From assembly GCF_004136635.1 (NCBI RefSeq), contig NZ_NOIU01000002.1:248001-312000 (forward strand): 64,000 bases of DNA, written 5' to 3'. This document shows, piece by piece, positions 52,668-62,506 of the stretch. This DNA comes from Rothia halotolerans. Lineage in GTDB: Bacteria; Actinomycetota; Actinomycetes; Actinomycetales; Micrococcaceae. The notes below the pieces were generated by a model. The model was given only the letters and a program-made list of their open reading frames with translations. It was not told the origin of the DNA and searched no databases. Numbering within the stretch: position 1 is the stretch's first letter; each line of letters opens with the position of its first letter. A program made the translations under genes and the position numbers.

Positions 52668-53769
52668 ATTCGCCCAGCTCGGCAGCAACCTCTACACGGG
52701 CCGGACCTCGGTCCCCTTCATCCCGCGCAAGCGCCTGTGGCTGTCCCTCTCCGCGGCGCTGGTGGTGCTCTCGCTGATCGCCCCGCTGCTGATGGGCGGG
52801 CTGAAGCTCGGTATCGACTTCCGCGGCGGCTCCGAGTTCACGGTCTCCAACACCGCGAGCACCGACATCGAGACCGGCGAGGACGCCGTCGCCCAGAGCA
52901 CCGGGGCGGAGCAGACCGTCGTGACCAACATCGCGGCCAACACCGTCCGGGTGCAGACCGAGCAGCTCGACGACGAGGAGACCCTGGCCGTCCGCGACGC
53001 GCTGCAGCAGGCCTACGACGTCGAGGAGGGCGACGTCACCTCGACGTTCGTCGGGCCCACCTGGGGCCAGGGCGTGACCCGGCAGGCCCTATGGGGCCTG
53101 GTGGTCTTCGTCGCCCTCGCCACGATCGGCATGGCGCTGTACTTCCGCACCTTCAAGATGTCGATCTCCGCGATGGCCGGCCTGCTCTTCACGGTGATCA
53201 CCACGGCCGGGGCCTACGCGGTCTCGGGCTACGAGGTCACGCCCTCGGCGATCATCGGCTTCCTCACGATCCTCTCCTACTCGCTCTACGACTCCGTCGT
53301 GGTCTTCGACAAGATCCGGGAGAACACCAAGGACCTGGAGCACAACGCGCGGCGCACCTTCGCCCAGGAGGTGAACCTCGCCGTCAACCAGACCCTGGTG
53401 CGCTCCATCAACACCTCCGTGGTGGGCATCCTCCCGGTGGGGGCCATCCTGTTCGTCGGCGCGATGCTGCTCGGGGCCGGAACGCTGCAGGACCTCTCGC
53501 TGGCGCTGTTCATCGGCATCATCATGGGCACCCTGGGGACGCTGTTCGTCTCGGCGCCGATCTACGCCGTGCTGCGCCAGCGCGAGCCCGCCGTGCGGGA
53601 GCAGGCGGAGCGCCTCGAGCGGGGCGAGATCGAGGAGGCCGCCGAGGATGAGGCGGGCGAGCCCGCCGAGGAGACCCCGGGGGAGAGCGAGGGCGAGCAG
53701 GAGGTCCAGCCCATCCCGCGGATGGACCCGAGCGGCAGGGATCGGCCCGACAACGGGGCGGTCGTCTGA
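52660..53769 (+). CDS. secF: protein translocase subunit SecF
   Basis: A 369-residue partner of SecD with six membrane helices. It shows KLGIDFRGGSEF after TM1 and the conserved SAIIGFLTILSYSLYDSVVVFDKIREN and NQTLVRSINTS motifs. The C-terminal 60 residues are acidic and probably cytoplasmic. It overlaps secD by 8 bp with AAGGAG before its ATG, so it is translationally coupled. Confidence 0.97.
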   Translation: MFRFAQLGSNLYTGRTSVPFIPRKRLWLSLSAALVVLSLIAPLLMGGLKLGIDFRGGSEFTVSNTASTDIETGEDAVAQSTGAEQTVVTNIAANTVRVQTEQLDDEETLAVRDALQQAYDVEEGDVTSTFVGPTWGQGVTRQALWGLVVFVALATIGMALYFRTFKMSISAMAGLLFTVITTAGAYAVSGYEVTPSAIIGFLTILSYSLYDSVVVFDKIRENTKDLEHNARRTFAQEVNLAVNQTLVRSINTSVVGILPVGAILFVGAMLLGAGTLQDLSLALFIGIIMGTLGTLFVSAPIYAVLRQREPAVREQAERLERGEIEEAAEDEAGEPAEETPGESEGEQEVQPIPRMDPSGRDRPDNGAVV

Positions 53770-53806
53770 GAGCGAAGCGTGGCGGGGAGCACCTCGCGGA
53801 TGCGAC

Positions 53807-53812
53807 TAGACT
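53807..53812 (+). promoter_or_regulatory. -10 element of rel
   Basis: TAGACT gives a start near 53819 and a 28-base leader with GAGGAGG, so this transcript is leadered. No -35 is obvious. Confidence 0.5.
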
Positions 53813-53846
53813 GGGTCCATCACACACGCGCTGAGGAGGTCGGGCC

Positions 53847-56183
53847 ATGAATTCGCCAGGCGAGGATCGAGGACATGGGACCCACCGGGTCATGTCCGCG
53901 TCGACCAGGACCCCTGAGCGCAGGGCCTTCCCCCGCGCCCAGCTGAGCGACCCCGGCGTCATCGGCTCGGACCCGCACCGGCCCGTCTCCCCGGTCCTGG
54001 TGCCGCTGCTGCGGGCGGTCAAGGCGAACAACCCGGGTGAGGACCTCTCGACGATCGAGCGCGCCTTCGCCGTCGCCGACCGCTGCCACACCGGGCAGAA
54101 GCGCAAGAGCGGCGACCCCTACATCACCCATCCGGTCGCGGTGACCACCATCCTCGCCGAGCTCGGCGCCTCGGGGGCGACCCTGATCGCGGGCCTGCTG
54201 CACGACACCGTCGAGGACACCGACTACACCCTGGAGCAGCTGACCGCCGACTTCGGCGCCGAGGTCGCGGAGCTGGTCGACGGCGTCACCAAGCTGGACA
54301 AGGTGACCTACGGCGAGCACGCGCAGGCCGAGACAGTGCGCAAGATGGTCATCGCGATGGCCAAGGACATCCGCGTGCTGGTCATCAAGCTCGCCGACCG
54401 GCTGCACAACGCCCGCACCTGGCGGTTCGTCTCCCGCGAGTCGAGCTCGCGCAAGGCCAAGGAGACCCTGGAGATCTTCGCGCCGCTGGCGCACCGCCTG
54501 GGCATCAACACCATCAAGTGGGAGCTGGAGGACCTCTCCTTCGCGGCCCTGGAGCCCCGGATCTACGACGAGATCGTCCGCATGGTGGGGGACCGGACCC
54601 CGGAGCGGGAACGGCAGCTGCGGCAGATCCGCTCGGAGGTCATCGACGAGCTCGCGTCCTCCAAGATCGCCTGCGACGTCACGGGCCGCCCCAAGCACTA
54701 CTACTCGATCTATCAGAAGATGATCCTGCGGGACAAGGAGTTCGACGAGATCTACGATCTCCTCGCCATCCGCGTCCTGGTCGACTCGGTGCGCGACTGC
54801 TACGCGGCGCTGGGCGTGATCCACGAGGTGTGGAAGCCCCTGCCGGGCCGCTTCAAGGACTACATCGCGGTCCCGAAGTTCAACACCTACCAGTCGCTGC
54901 ACACGGCCGTGATCGGTCCCAACGGCCGCGCCGTCGAGGTGCAGATCCGCACCCACGAGATGCACCAGAAGGCCGAGTACGGCATCGCGGCGCACTGGAA
55001 GTACAAGGCCGCGGCCCGGGGCGAGGCCTCCGCGGACCGCTCGAGCGCGGACGAGACCGCCGAGGGCATGAAGTGGCTCCAGTCGCTGATGTCCTGGCAG
55101 AGCGAGACGAAGGACTCCTCGGAGTTCCTCGACTCTCTGCGCTACGAGGTCAACGCCCAGGAGGTCTTCGTCTTCACCCCGGCCGGGGACGTCCTGTCCC
55201 TGCCGGCCGGCTCCACGCCCGTGGACTTCGCCTACTCGATCCACACCCAGGTTGGCGACCACACCATCGGCGCCAGGGTCAACGGCAAGCTCGTGCCGCT
55301 GTCCTCGAAGCTGCAGCACGGCGACCGGATCGAGATCCTGACCACCAAGGCCGACGACGCCGGCCCCAGCGAGGACTGGCTGAAGTTCGTGGCCAGCCCC
55401 CGCGCCCGGACCAAGATCCGCCACTACCTCACCAAGGAGCGCCGCGAGGGCGCGATCGAGAAGGGCAAGGAGAACCTGACCCGCTCGATGCGCCGGCACA
55501 GCCTGCCGCTGCAGAAGCTGCTGACGAGCAAGCTGCTGGTCTCCGTGGCGGAGGAGCACCACAAGACCGACGTCGCCGCCCTCTACGAGGCGGTAGGCGA
55601 GGGGCAGATCAAGGCCCAGGAGGTCATCGACCGGCTCGTGGACCTGCTCGGCGGGCAGACGGGCACGGAGGAGGACCTCGAGGAGGAGACCTCCATCACC
55701 ACCAAGTCCCGGCCGCAGTTCGGGGACTCGGGGGTCATCGTGGAGGGCGCCGACGGCGTCTACACCAAGCTCGCGCGCTGCTGCACCCCGGTGCCGCCGG
55801 ACGAGATCATGGGCATCGTCACCCGCGGCAACGGCATCTCCGTGCACCGAGTGGACTGTCCCAACATGCGCCAGGCCCAGGACGACCCGCGCCGCATCGC
55901 GGTCCAGTGGGCCCCCACCAAGTCCTCGGTCTTCCTCGTGGAGATCCAGGTCGAGGCGCTGGACCGCCGCTCGCTGCTCTCCGACGTCACCCGGGTTCTC
56001 TCCGAGAGCCACGTCAACATCCTCTCGGCCAACGTGCACACCAACGTCTCCCGGCTGGCGATCTCCCGCTTCTCCTTCGAGATGGGGGACCCCCGCTACC
56101 TCGACCACGTGCTCAGCACGGTGCGCAACATCGACGGCGTCTACGACGTCTACCGCATCACCGGCTCGCGCCCCACGAGCTGA
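53847..56183 (+). CDS. rel: bifunctional (p)ppGpp synthetase/hydrolase (RelA/SpoT homologue)
   Basis: A 778-residue long RSH protein. The hydrolase domain has the HD pair H119-D120 in GLLHDTVEDTDYT. The synthetase domain includes RPKHYYSIYQKM and FKDYIAVPKFNTYQSLHT, with EVQIRTHEMHQKAEYGIAAHWKYK. TGS (VFVFTPAGDVLSLPAGSTPVDFAYSIHTQVG), a helical region with a conserved cysteine pair (ARCCTPVPPD), and a C-terminal ACT domain follow. Both catalytic halves look intact, so it makes and removes the stringent-response alarmone. ATG 53847 has AGGAGG seven bases upstream. Confidence 0.97.
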   Translation: MNSPGEDRGHGTHRVMSASTRTPERRAFPRAQLSDPGVIGSDPHRPVSPVLVPLLRAVKANNPGEDLSTIERAFAVADRCHTGQKRKSGDPYITHPVAVTTILAELGASGATLIAGLLHDTVEDTDYTLEQLTADFGAEVAELVDGVTKLDKVTYGEHAQAETVRKMVIAMAKDIRVLVIKLADRLHNARTWRFVSRESSSRKAKETLEIFAPLAHRLGINTIKWELEDLSFAALEPRIYDEIVRMVGDRTPERERQLRQIRSEVIDELASSKIACDVTGRPKHYYSIYQKMILRDKEFDEIYDLLAIRVLVDSVRDCYAALGVIHEVWKPLPGRFKDYIAVPKFNTYQSLHTAVIGPNGRAVEVQIRTHEMHQKAEYGIAAHWKYKAAARGEASADRSSADETAEGMKWLQSLMSWQSETKDSSEFLDSLRYEVNAQEVFVFTPAGDVLSLPAGSTPVDFAYSIHTQVGDHTIGARVNGKLVPLSSKLQHGDRIEILTTKADDAGPSEDWLKFVASPRARTKIRHYLTKERREGAIEKGKENLTRSMRRHSLPLQKLLTSKLLVSVAEEHHKTDVAALYEAVGEGQIKAQEVIDRLVDLLGGQTGTEEDLEEETSITTKSRPQFGDSGVIVEGADGVYTKLARCCTPVPPDEIMGIVTRGNGISVHRVDCPNMRQAQDDPRRIAVQWAPTKSSVFLVEIQVEALDRRSLLSDVTRVLSESHVNILSANVHTNVSRLAISRFSFEMGDPRYLDHVLSTVRNIDGVYDVYRITGSRPTS

Positions 56184-56303
56184 ACGACGCCGCCCGCGCG
56201 CGGTCTCATCCGGTCCGAGCCGGCACGGCCGCTGGTGCCGGCAGGTGATCCCGGGAGAGCCGATTCGTCCGAGGGCGGGAGGAACGAGGGGCCGGGGTCC
56301 TCA

Positions 56304-56936
56304 CTACGGCCAGGGCGCGAGGCGCCGGATCCGCTCGAGTGCCTCCGCCCGGTGCGGCACCCGCCGCAGGGCGTGCAGCGCCGCCTCCACCACCGGCGGC
56401 GAGCAGCCCAGCTCCGGGGCGCGCAGCATGGTGGCGATCGCGACGTCGGCCCGAGGGCCTCGGGCGAACAGGGCGAGGTCCGCGCAGGTGCGCAGCGGCG
56501 TCGTCGCGCGCACCGGTCCGCAGCCCAGGTCCTCGAAGCGGGAGTAGCCGGTGAACCGGCGCGTCACGAAGGCCTCCTCCCAGCGGTGGAACTTGTGGGT
56601 CAGGGTGCGGCGCGCCGAGCACTCGAGGAGTCGGGGCTCCGGAGCGCAGCCGTAGATCCACGCGGCGGTCATCCGGTGCAGCAGCAGCGTGCTCCGGCTG
56701 GCGGGGCGGAGGAGGAGCCCCGCCGCCCATCCCCGCAGCCGCGGGGTAGGCCGCCGGGTCGCGTAGATCCCGTGCAGCAGGGGGAAGAGGACGGCGCGGG
56801 CCGCCAGGGCCTGGGCCTCCGACTCGGTGAGGTCGAGGCCGCCGCGCAGCAGCTGCGGGGGAGGGCGGAGGGCGCTCAGCTCGGTCAGCAGGCCCCGCCG
56901 CGCCTCGCGGTACCTGGTGCCGGGAGATGCGTTCAT
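56304..56936 (-). CDS. orphan protein resembling AbiEi-type antitoxins
   Basis: A 210-residue basic protein. The middle and C-terminus resemble actinobacterial AbiEi-like/DUF559-associated proteins: a winged-helix-like opening (LTESEAQALAARAVLFPLLHGIYATRR), a TAAWIYGC segment, and VRATTPLRTCADLALFARG, where the family has TSP-R-T-DLAR. No nucleotidyltransferase (AbiEii) toxin is adjacent. It could be a DNA-binding protein or a domesticated antitoxin. ATG 56936 is chosen because GGAGGC precedes it and TCTGAT lies at the -10 position; GTG 56951 is the alternative. A weak hairpin (56219-56242) lies between it and rel. Confidence 0.6.
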   Translation of the reverse strand: MNASPGTRYREARRGLLTELSALRPPPQLLRGGLDLTESEAQALAARAVLFPLLHGIYATRRPTPRLRGWAAGLLLRPASRSTLLLHRMTAAWIYGCAPEPRLLECSARRTLTHKFHRWEEAFVTRRFTGYSRFEDLGCGPVRATTPLRTCADLALFARGPRADVAIATMLRAPELGCSPPVVEAALHALRRVPHRAEALERIRRLAPWP

Positions 56937-57143
56937 GCCTCCATCAGACACCGGGGGCGAGGCCGGGGCGAGGGGTTCGCCGCATCTGTGGATAACCTCG
57001 TCGCGGACGACGACTTCCCGTCCCGCCCGCGGCCGGGCCCTGACGTCCCGGCCCGCTGCCGGCGGGCCACCGGGCGCGCCGCGCCTCCGTCCCGTTCCCG
57101 ACGCACCGGGAGCTCGGCGCGCCGGGGCGGGGAGGGTGCGCTT

Positions 57144-58502
57144 CTAGCCCTCCTCGGACGTCTCGCCGGCCGAGGCGCGCAGCTGCTCCAGCCACTTCCG
57201 CCGTGCCTCGAGGGCCTCCTCGGCCTTCGAGGCGGCCTTCGCGTCGCCGGAGCGCCGGGCGGCGTCGAGCTCCTCCTCGAGGCCGGAGATCGTCTCCTCC
57301 AGCTGCGAGAGCATCGACTCGGCGCGGGCCTGCGTCTCCGGGTTGGAGCGCTCCCAGCGAGCCTGCTGGGCGTCCTCGATGGCGTTCTGCACCTTCTGCA
57401 GCTCGCCCTCGATGCGCCGCAGGTCCCGCCGCGGGACCATGCCGGCCGCGTCCCACTGGTCGAGGATGGGGTGCAGCGCGGCCTTGGCGGCCTCGACGTC
57501 GGTCACCGGGAGGATCTCCCGGGCCTGCCGCAGCAGCTCCTCCTTGACCTTCAGGTTGGCCTCGAACTCGCGCTCGGTCTCCTCGTTCGCCGCCGCCCGG
57601 GCGTGGAAGAAGACGTCCTGGGCGGCACGGAACCTGGCCCACAGCGCGTCGTCCTCCCGGCGGGAGGCGCGGGGAGCGCGCTTCCAGCGGTCCATCAGGT
57701 CCCGGTACTTCGCCGCCGTACCGGCCCAGTCGGTCGAGTCGGAGAGGGCCTCGGCCTCGGCGATCAGGCCCTCCTTGGCCCTCTTCGCCTGCGCGTTGCT
57801 CTGGTCCAGCTGGGAGAAGTAGGCGCGGCGGTGCTTGTCGAAGGCCGTGCGGGCGGTGCGGAACCGCTTCCACAGCTCGTCTTCCGTGGACTTGGGCAGG
57901 CGCGCGCTGCGCTGGGCGGTCTTCCAGGTGTCGAACAGGTCGCTCATCCGCGCGCTGGAGTTCTTCCAGTGGGTCTGCTGCGGATCCTGGGCGGCCACCT
58001 CCTCGGCGGCGCGCACGATCGCCTCGCGCTCGGCGAGGTTCCGCTCCTTGGCCTCGGCGGCCTCGGCCTGCTCGGCCTCGGCGCGCTGGGAGATGCCCTC
58101 CTCGAGGGCGGCCAGGCGCTCCTCGAGGCGGGCGATGTCCCCCACCATGCCGCGCTCGGCCAGCAGCTCGCGCAGCTTGGCCGCGGAGGCGGCGGCGTCC
58201 TGGGCCGCGGCCCTGAGCTGGAGGCGGGACTCGAGCAGGGCCAGCTGGGCCTCCGCCTCCTCGTACTTGCGGGCGAAGTACGTCAGGGCCTCCTCGGCCG
58301 TGGCGTCCGGGTAGGCGCCGACGGCGATCTCCTCGCCGCGCAGCAGGACGTAGACCGTGCCGTCCTCGCCGACCTTCCCGAAGGCCTTGGCGTCCTCGAT
58401 CGGCCGCGAGGCCCCGGCGGGCGGGGCGGGCTTGCGGACCGCCGTGTGCTCGGGCAGCTGGGCGGGGGTGGGCTTTTCGTCGGATTGCTGACTAGGGGTC
58501 AC
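57144..58502 (-). CDS. DUF349 domain-containing coiled-coil protein
   Basis: A 452-residue, highly helical protein made of repeated DUF349 units (for example WKTAQRSARLPKSTEDELWKRF, DRWKRAPRASRREDDALWARF, ILDQWDAAGMVPRRDLRRIE), plus long coiled coils rich in Ala, Glu and Arg. The N-terminal part has a small beta domain (FGKVGEDGTVYVLLRGEEIAVG). The family is common between rel and hisS in actinobacteria, but its role is unknown. The GTG at 58502 is inferred from where the conserved sequence begins; the frame continues upstream without family likeness. Confidence 0.8.
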   Translation of the reverse strand: MTPSQQSDEKPTPAQLPEHTAVRKPAPPAGASRPIEDAKAFGKVGEDGTVYVLLRGEEIAVGAYPDATAEEALTYFARKYEEAEAQLALLESRLQLRAAAQDAAASAAKLRELLAERGMVGDIARLEERLAALEEGISQRAEAEQAEAAEAKERNLAEREAIVRAAEEVAAQDPQQTHWKNSSARMSDLFDTWKTAQRSARLPKSTEDELWKRFRTARTAFDKHRRAYFSQLDQSNAQAKRAKEGLIAEAEALSDSTDWAGTAAKYRDLMDRWKRAPRASRREDDALWARFRAAQDVFFHARAAANEETEREFEANLKVKEELLRQAREILPVTDVEAAKAALHPILDQWDAAGMVPRRDLRRIEGELQKVQNAIEDAQQARWERSNPETQARAESMLSQLEETISGLEEELDAARRSGDAKAASKAEEALEARRKWLEQLRASAGETSEEG

Positions 58503-58682
58503 CGCTGAAACTCTTTCGCATCGGGAGGGGCCCGGGGGCCATGGGGTCCACCGGCGACGCCGTCGTGCCGCGCACGGGAGGCGTCTCGCCGTCCCTCCAG
58601 CATATGGGACGTGGGTCACCGATGCTAAGCGTCGCACCCCCGTCATGCCCCGCCCGGCGCGGCCACAGGTCGAGACGGCCGT

Positions 58683-58712
58683 TTCGACCCCCGTGGCGGC
58701 ACGGTCTACTCT
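58683..58712 (+). promoter_or_regulatory. promoter of hisS
   Basis: TTCGAC (58683-58688) and TACTCT (58707-58712) are separated by 18 bases. The leader is about 30 bases with GAGGAGAGG. No T-box is seen. The rest of 58503-58749 holds nothing else. Confidence 0.55.
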
Positions 58713-58749
58713 TAATGGGACTGCGCTCAGCCCACCCGAGGAGAGGTAC

Positions 58750-60096
58750 ATGGCCCGTAAGGCTTCCCTGTCAGGTTTTCCCGAACTGCTGCCCGAGGAG
58801 AGGGTCGTGGAGAACCATGTGCTGGACGTCCTGCGCCGGACCTTCGAGCTGCACGGATTCTCCTCGATCGAGACCCGCTCCCTGGAGACCGTCGAGCAGC
58901 TGCTCCGCAAGGGCGAGATCGACAAGGAGGTCTACGCCGTCTCCCGGCTGCAGGAGGACGAGGCCGCGCGCTCGGCGGAGAAGCTGGCCCTGCACTTCGA
59001 CCTCACCGTCCCCTTCGCGCGCTACGTCGTGGAGAACGCCGGGCACCTGAGCTTCCCGTTCATGCGGTACCAGATCCAGAAGTCGTGGCGCGGGGAGCGT
59101 CCCCAGGAGGGGCGCGCCCGCGAGTTCACCCAGGCCGACATCGACGTCGTGGGGGAGGACGCGTTGCCGTTCCGGTACGACGTCGAGCTGGCCCTGGTGA
59201 TCGTCGACGCGCTGGGCAAGCTCCCCATCCCGGACTTCGTCATGCGGGTCAACAACCGCAAGCTCTCCGAGGGCTTCTACCTCGGCATCGGGCTGGAGGA
59301 CACCGCCGGCGTGCTCCGATCGATCGACAAGCTGGAGAAGATCGGGCCCGAGGCCGTCGCGCAGCTGCTGCGCGAGGAGCTCGGCGCGAGCGAGGAGCAG
59401 GCCGCCGCCGCGCTGAGCCTGGCCGCCATCCGCGCCGAGGACACCTCCTTCGTCGAGCGCGTGCGCGAGCTCGGGGTGACCCACGAGCTGCTGGAGGAGG
59501 GGCTGAGCGAGCTCGCCGAGGTCATCGGCGAGGCCTCCAAGCGCGCCCCGGGCCGGGTCGTGGCGGACCTCTCGATCGCCCGCGGCCTCGACTACTACAC
59601 CGGCACCGTGTACGAGACCTTCCTGGTGGGCCACGAGCAGCTGGGCTCCATCTGCTCGGGCGGGCGCTACGACGCGCTGGCCTCGACGCAGAAGCGTACC
59701 TACCCCGGCGTCGGGCTCTCGATCGGCGTGACCCGGCTGGTCGCCCGCATCCTCTCCCAGGGCCTGGCCACCGCCTCCCGCAAGGTGCCCTCGGCCGTCC
59801 TGGTGGCGCTGACCGACGACGACGCCTGGTCGGCCGCCCAGGACGTGGCGGACTCGCTGCGCTCCCGCGGCATCGCCTGCGAGGTCTCCGCCTCCGCGGC
59901 CAAGTTCGGCAAGCAGATCAAGTACGCCGACCGGCGCGGGATCCCCTACGTGTGGTTCATCGGCGAGGACGAGCACGGGCCCACCCACGAGGTCAAGGAC
60001 ATCCGCTCCGGCGAGCAGGTCCCGGCCGACCCCGCCCGCTGGGAGCCTCCGCACGAGGACCTGAACCCGCAGGTCGGCCCGCCCTCGGAGGGCTGA
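58750..60096 (+). CDS. hisS: histidyl-tRNA synthetase
   Basis: A 448-residue class II synthetase. It begins [14 protein letters not shown]. Motif 2 reads [31 protein letters not shown], and the histidine-binding signature [13 protein letters not shown] is present. The C-terminal anticodon domain contains [18 protein letters not shown]. Motif 2 and the start are closer to the archaeal/eukaryotic-like HisRS branch found in some Micrococcales than to E. coli HisRS. ATG 58750 with GAGGAGAGG upstream is used. Confidence 0.96.
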   Translation: MARKASLSGFPELLPEERVVENHVLDVLRRTFELHGFSSIETRSLETVEQLLRKGEIDKEVYAVSRLQEDEAARSAEKLALHFDLTVPFARYVVENAGHLSFPFMRYQIQKSWRGERPQEGRAREFTQADIDVVGEDALPFRYDVELALVIVDALGKLPIPDFVMRVNNRKLSEGFYLGIGLEDTAGVLRSIDKLEKIGPEAVAQLLREELGASEEQAAAALSLAAIRAEDTSFVERVRELGVTHELLEEGLSELAEVIGEASKRAPGRVVADLSIARGLDYYTGTVYETFLVGHEQLGSICSGGRYDALASTQKRTYPGVGLSIGVTRLVARILSQGLATASRKVPSAVLVALTDDDAWSAAQDVADSLRSRGIACEVSASAAKFGKQIKYADRRGIPYVWFIGEDEHGPTHEVKDIRSGEQVPADPARWEPPHEDLNPQVGPPSEG

Positions 60097-60159
60097 GCCG
60101 CGGCCGTGAGCTTGCCCACCTCGGGCGAGCGGGCCGCCCCCGCCGCGTGCGCCCCGGCG

Positions 60160-60165
60160 TAAAAT
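60160..60165 (+). promoter_or_regulatory. -10 element of aspS
   Basis: TAAAAT in GGCGTAAAATCGG gives a start near 60172 and a leader of about 53 bases with GAAAGGA. No -35 is evident. Confidence 0.5.
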
Positions 60166-60224
60166 CGGCACGAATCCACACCCCGGCGGGACGGACCGCC
60201 ACCCTCGAAAGGACGTCACCCACT

Positions 60225-62003
60225 GTGCTACGCACCCACACGCTCGGCGAACTGACCGCCGCGAACATCGGAGAGACCGTCACCCTCGCCGGCTGGGTCG
60301 CCCGCCGCCGCGACCACGGCGGCGTCGCCTTCGTGGATCTGCGCGACCGCGAGGGGGTGACGCAGTGCGTGTTCCACGACGAGGCGGACTTCGAGGCGCT
60401 GCGCAACGAGTACGTCCTGCAGGTGACCGGCGAGGTCACCCGCCGGCCCGAGGGCAACGAGAACCCCAACCTCGTGACCGGCGAGATCGAGGTGGAGGTC
60501 AAGTCCACCCAGGTGCTCAACACCGCGGCCCCGCTGCCCTTCCAGATCGACGAGCACGTCGAGGTCGGCGAGGAGGCGCGGCTGCGCCACCGCTACCTCG
60601 ACCTGCGCCGGCCCGCGCCGGCGTCGATCATGCGGCTGCGCTCCGAGGCGAACCGCGCGGCGCGCGAGCTGCTGCACGAGGACGGCTACCTCGAGGTCGA
60701 GACGCCCACGATGACCCGCTCGACTCCCGAGGGCGCGCGCGACTTCGTGGTGCCCGCCCGCCTCGCGCCGGGCTCCTGGTACGCCCTGCCGCAGTCCCCG
60801 CAGCTGTTCAAGCAGCTGCTGCAGGTCGGCGGCGTCGAGAAGTACTACCAGATCGCCCGCTGCTACCGGGACGAGGACTTCCGCGCCGACCGGCAGCCGG
60901 AGTTCACCCAGCTGGACATCGAGGCATCCTTCGTGGAGCAGGACGACGTGATCGACCTGGGCGAGCGGATCGTCGCTGCCCTGTGGAAGCTGATCGACGT
61001 CGAGGTGCCCCGCCCGATCCGCCGGATGACCTACGCCGAGGCCATGGCCAAGTACGGCACGGACAAGCCGGACCTGCGCTTCGGCCTCGAGCTGACCGAG
61101 CTCACCGAGTACTTCCGGGACACCACCTTCCGGGTCTTCAAGGCCCCCTACGTGGGCGCCGTCGTGATGCCCGGCGGGGCCTCCCAGCCGCGGCGGACCC
61201 TGGACGCCTGGCAGGAGTGGGCCAAGCAGCGCGGGGCCAAGGGCCTGGCGTACGTGCTGGTCCAGGAGGACGGCTCGCTGACCGGGCCGGTGGCCAAGAA
61301 CATCACCGAGGCCGAGCGCGAGGGCCTGGCCGCCGCGACCGGCGCGCAGCCGGGCGACTGCGTCTTCTTCGGCGCCGGGGAGCGCCGCTCCTCCCGCGCG
61401 CTGCTGGGCGCGGCGCGCGTGGAGATCGGGCACCGCACCGGGCTGATCAAGGACGGCGACTGGGCCTTCGTGTGGGTCGTGGACGCCCCCATGTTCGAGT
61501 CGGCATCCGAGGCCGAGGAGTCCGGCGACGTCGCCCTGGGCAGCTCCGCCTGGACCGCCGTGCACCACGCCTTCACCGCGCCCAAGCCCGAGTTCGCGGA
61601 CACCTTCGACCAGGATCCGGGCGAGGCGCTGGCCTACGCGTACGACATCGTCTGCAACGGCAACGAGATCGGCGGCGGCTCGATCCGCATCCACCGCCAG
61701 GACGTCCAGGAGCGCGTCTTCAACGTCATGGGCATCGGCGAGGAGGAGGCGCAGGAGAAGTTCGGCTTCCTGCTGGACGCCTTCCAGTACGGCGCGCCCC
61801 CGCACGGCGGGATCGCCTTCGGCTGGGACCGCGTCGTCGCCCTGCTGGCCGGGACCGACTCGATCCGCGAGGTCATCGCCTTCCCCAAGACCGGCAACGG
61901 CTACGACCCGCTGACCGCGGCCCCGGCGCCCATCACGCCCGAGCAGCGGCGCGAGACCGGCGTGGACGCCAAGCCGAAGAAGGCGGAGAAGGCGGAGTCC
62001 TGA
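60225..62003 (+). CDS. aspS: aspartyl-tRNA synthetase, probably non-discriminating
   Basis: A 592-residue bacterial-type AspRS: an N-terminal OB fold for the anticodon, the catalytic core with [23 protein letters not shown] and a late [11 protein letters not shown], and the inserted GAD domain. Residue 31 is histidine (RRRDHGGV), the residue linked to non-discriminating AspRS that also charges tRNA-Asn; discriminating enzymes have leucine there. This predicts that Asn-tRNA is made by GatCAB. The GTG at 60225 starts the conserved LRTHTLGEL. The gap to dtd is 44 bp. Confidence 0.97.
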   Translation: MLRTHTLGELTAANIGETVTLAGWVARRRDHGGVAFVDLRDREGVTQCVFHDEADFEALRNEYVLQVTGEVTRRPEGNENPNLVTGEIEVEVKSTQVLNTAAPLPFQIDEHVEVGEEARLRHRYLDLRRPAPASIMRLRSEANRAARELLHEDGYLEVETPTMTRSTPEGARDFVVPARLAPGSWYALPQSPQLFKQLLQVGGVEKYYQIARCYRDEDFRADRQPEFTQLDIEASFVEQDDVIDLGERIVAALWKLIDVEVPRPIRRMTYAEAMAKYGTDKPDLRFGLELTELTEYFRDTTFRVFKAPYVGAVVMPGGASQPRRTLDAWQEWAKQRGAKGLAYVLVQEDGSLTGPVAKNITEAEREGLAAATGAQPGDCVFFGAGERRSSRALLGAARVEIGHRTGLIKDGDWAFVWVVDAPMFESASEAEESGDVALGSSAWTAVHHAFTAPKPEFADTFDQDPGEALAYAYDIVCNGNEIGGGSIRIHRQDVQERVFNVMGIGEEEAQEKFGFLLDAFQYGAPPHGGIAFGWDRVVALLAGTDSIREVIAFPKTGNGYDPLTAAPAPITPEQRRETGVDAKPKKAEKAES

Positions 62004-62035
62004 TCCGCTAGGGTCCTCCGCCGTCCCGCCGCCGG

Positions 62036-62041
62036 TAGAGT
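62036..62041 (+). promoter_or_regulatory. -10 element of dtd, leaderless
   Basis: TAGAGT ends six bases before ATG 62048. The intervening GGAGGC is too close to the ATG to act as a ribosome site. The arrangement is nearly identical to that of pyk. Confidence 0.6.
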
Positions 62042-62047
62042 GGAGGC

Positions 62048-62506
62048 ATGCGCATCGTGCTCCAGACCGTCTCCCGCGCCCGCGTCACCTCCGAGGACGA
62101 GGTGGTGGGCGAGATCGAAGGGCCCGGGCTCCTGGCGCTGGTGGGGATCACCCACGGCGACGGCCCGGCCGAGGTGGAGAAGCTCGCGGCGAAGACCTGG
62201 GGCCTGCGCCTGCTGCCGGGGGAGCGCTCCTGCTCCGACACCGGCGCCCCCATCCTGGCGGTCAGCCAGTTCACCCTCTACGGCGACGTGCGCAAGGGGC
62301 GGCGCCCCTCGTGGTCTGCCGCCGCCCCGGGCCCGGCCTCCGAGCCGGTCTTCGCCGCCTACGTCGCCCGTCTCCGGGAGCTCGGCGCGCGGGTGGAGAC
62401 GGGCCGGTTCGGCGCGCACATGGACGTCGAGCTCGTCAACGACGGCCCCTTCACCCTGGTGCTGGACAGCGCGGAGCTGCTGCCCGGAGAGCGGAGGCCC
62501 TCATGA
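62048..62506 (+). CDS. dtd: D-aminoacyl-tRNA deacylase
   Basis: A 152-residue DTD enzyme that removes D-amino acids (and misattached glycine) from tRNA. It begins [13 protein letters not shown] and has the [15 protein letters not shown] motif and a cross-subunit NDGPFT loop in place of the usual NxGP. The length is normal. Its stop codon overlaps the rarA start (ATGA), so the two are coupled. Confidence 0.96.
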   Translation: MRIVLQTVSRARVTSEDEVVGEIEGPGLLALVGITHGDGPAEVEKLAAKTWGLRLLPGERSCSDTGAPILAVSQFTLYGDVRKGRRPSWSAAAPGPASEPVFAAYVARLRELGARVETGRFGAHMDVELVNDGPFTLVLDSAELLPGERRPS

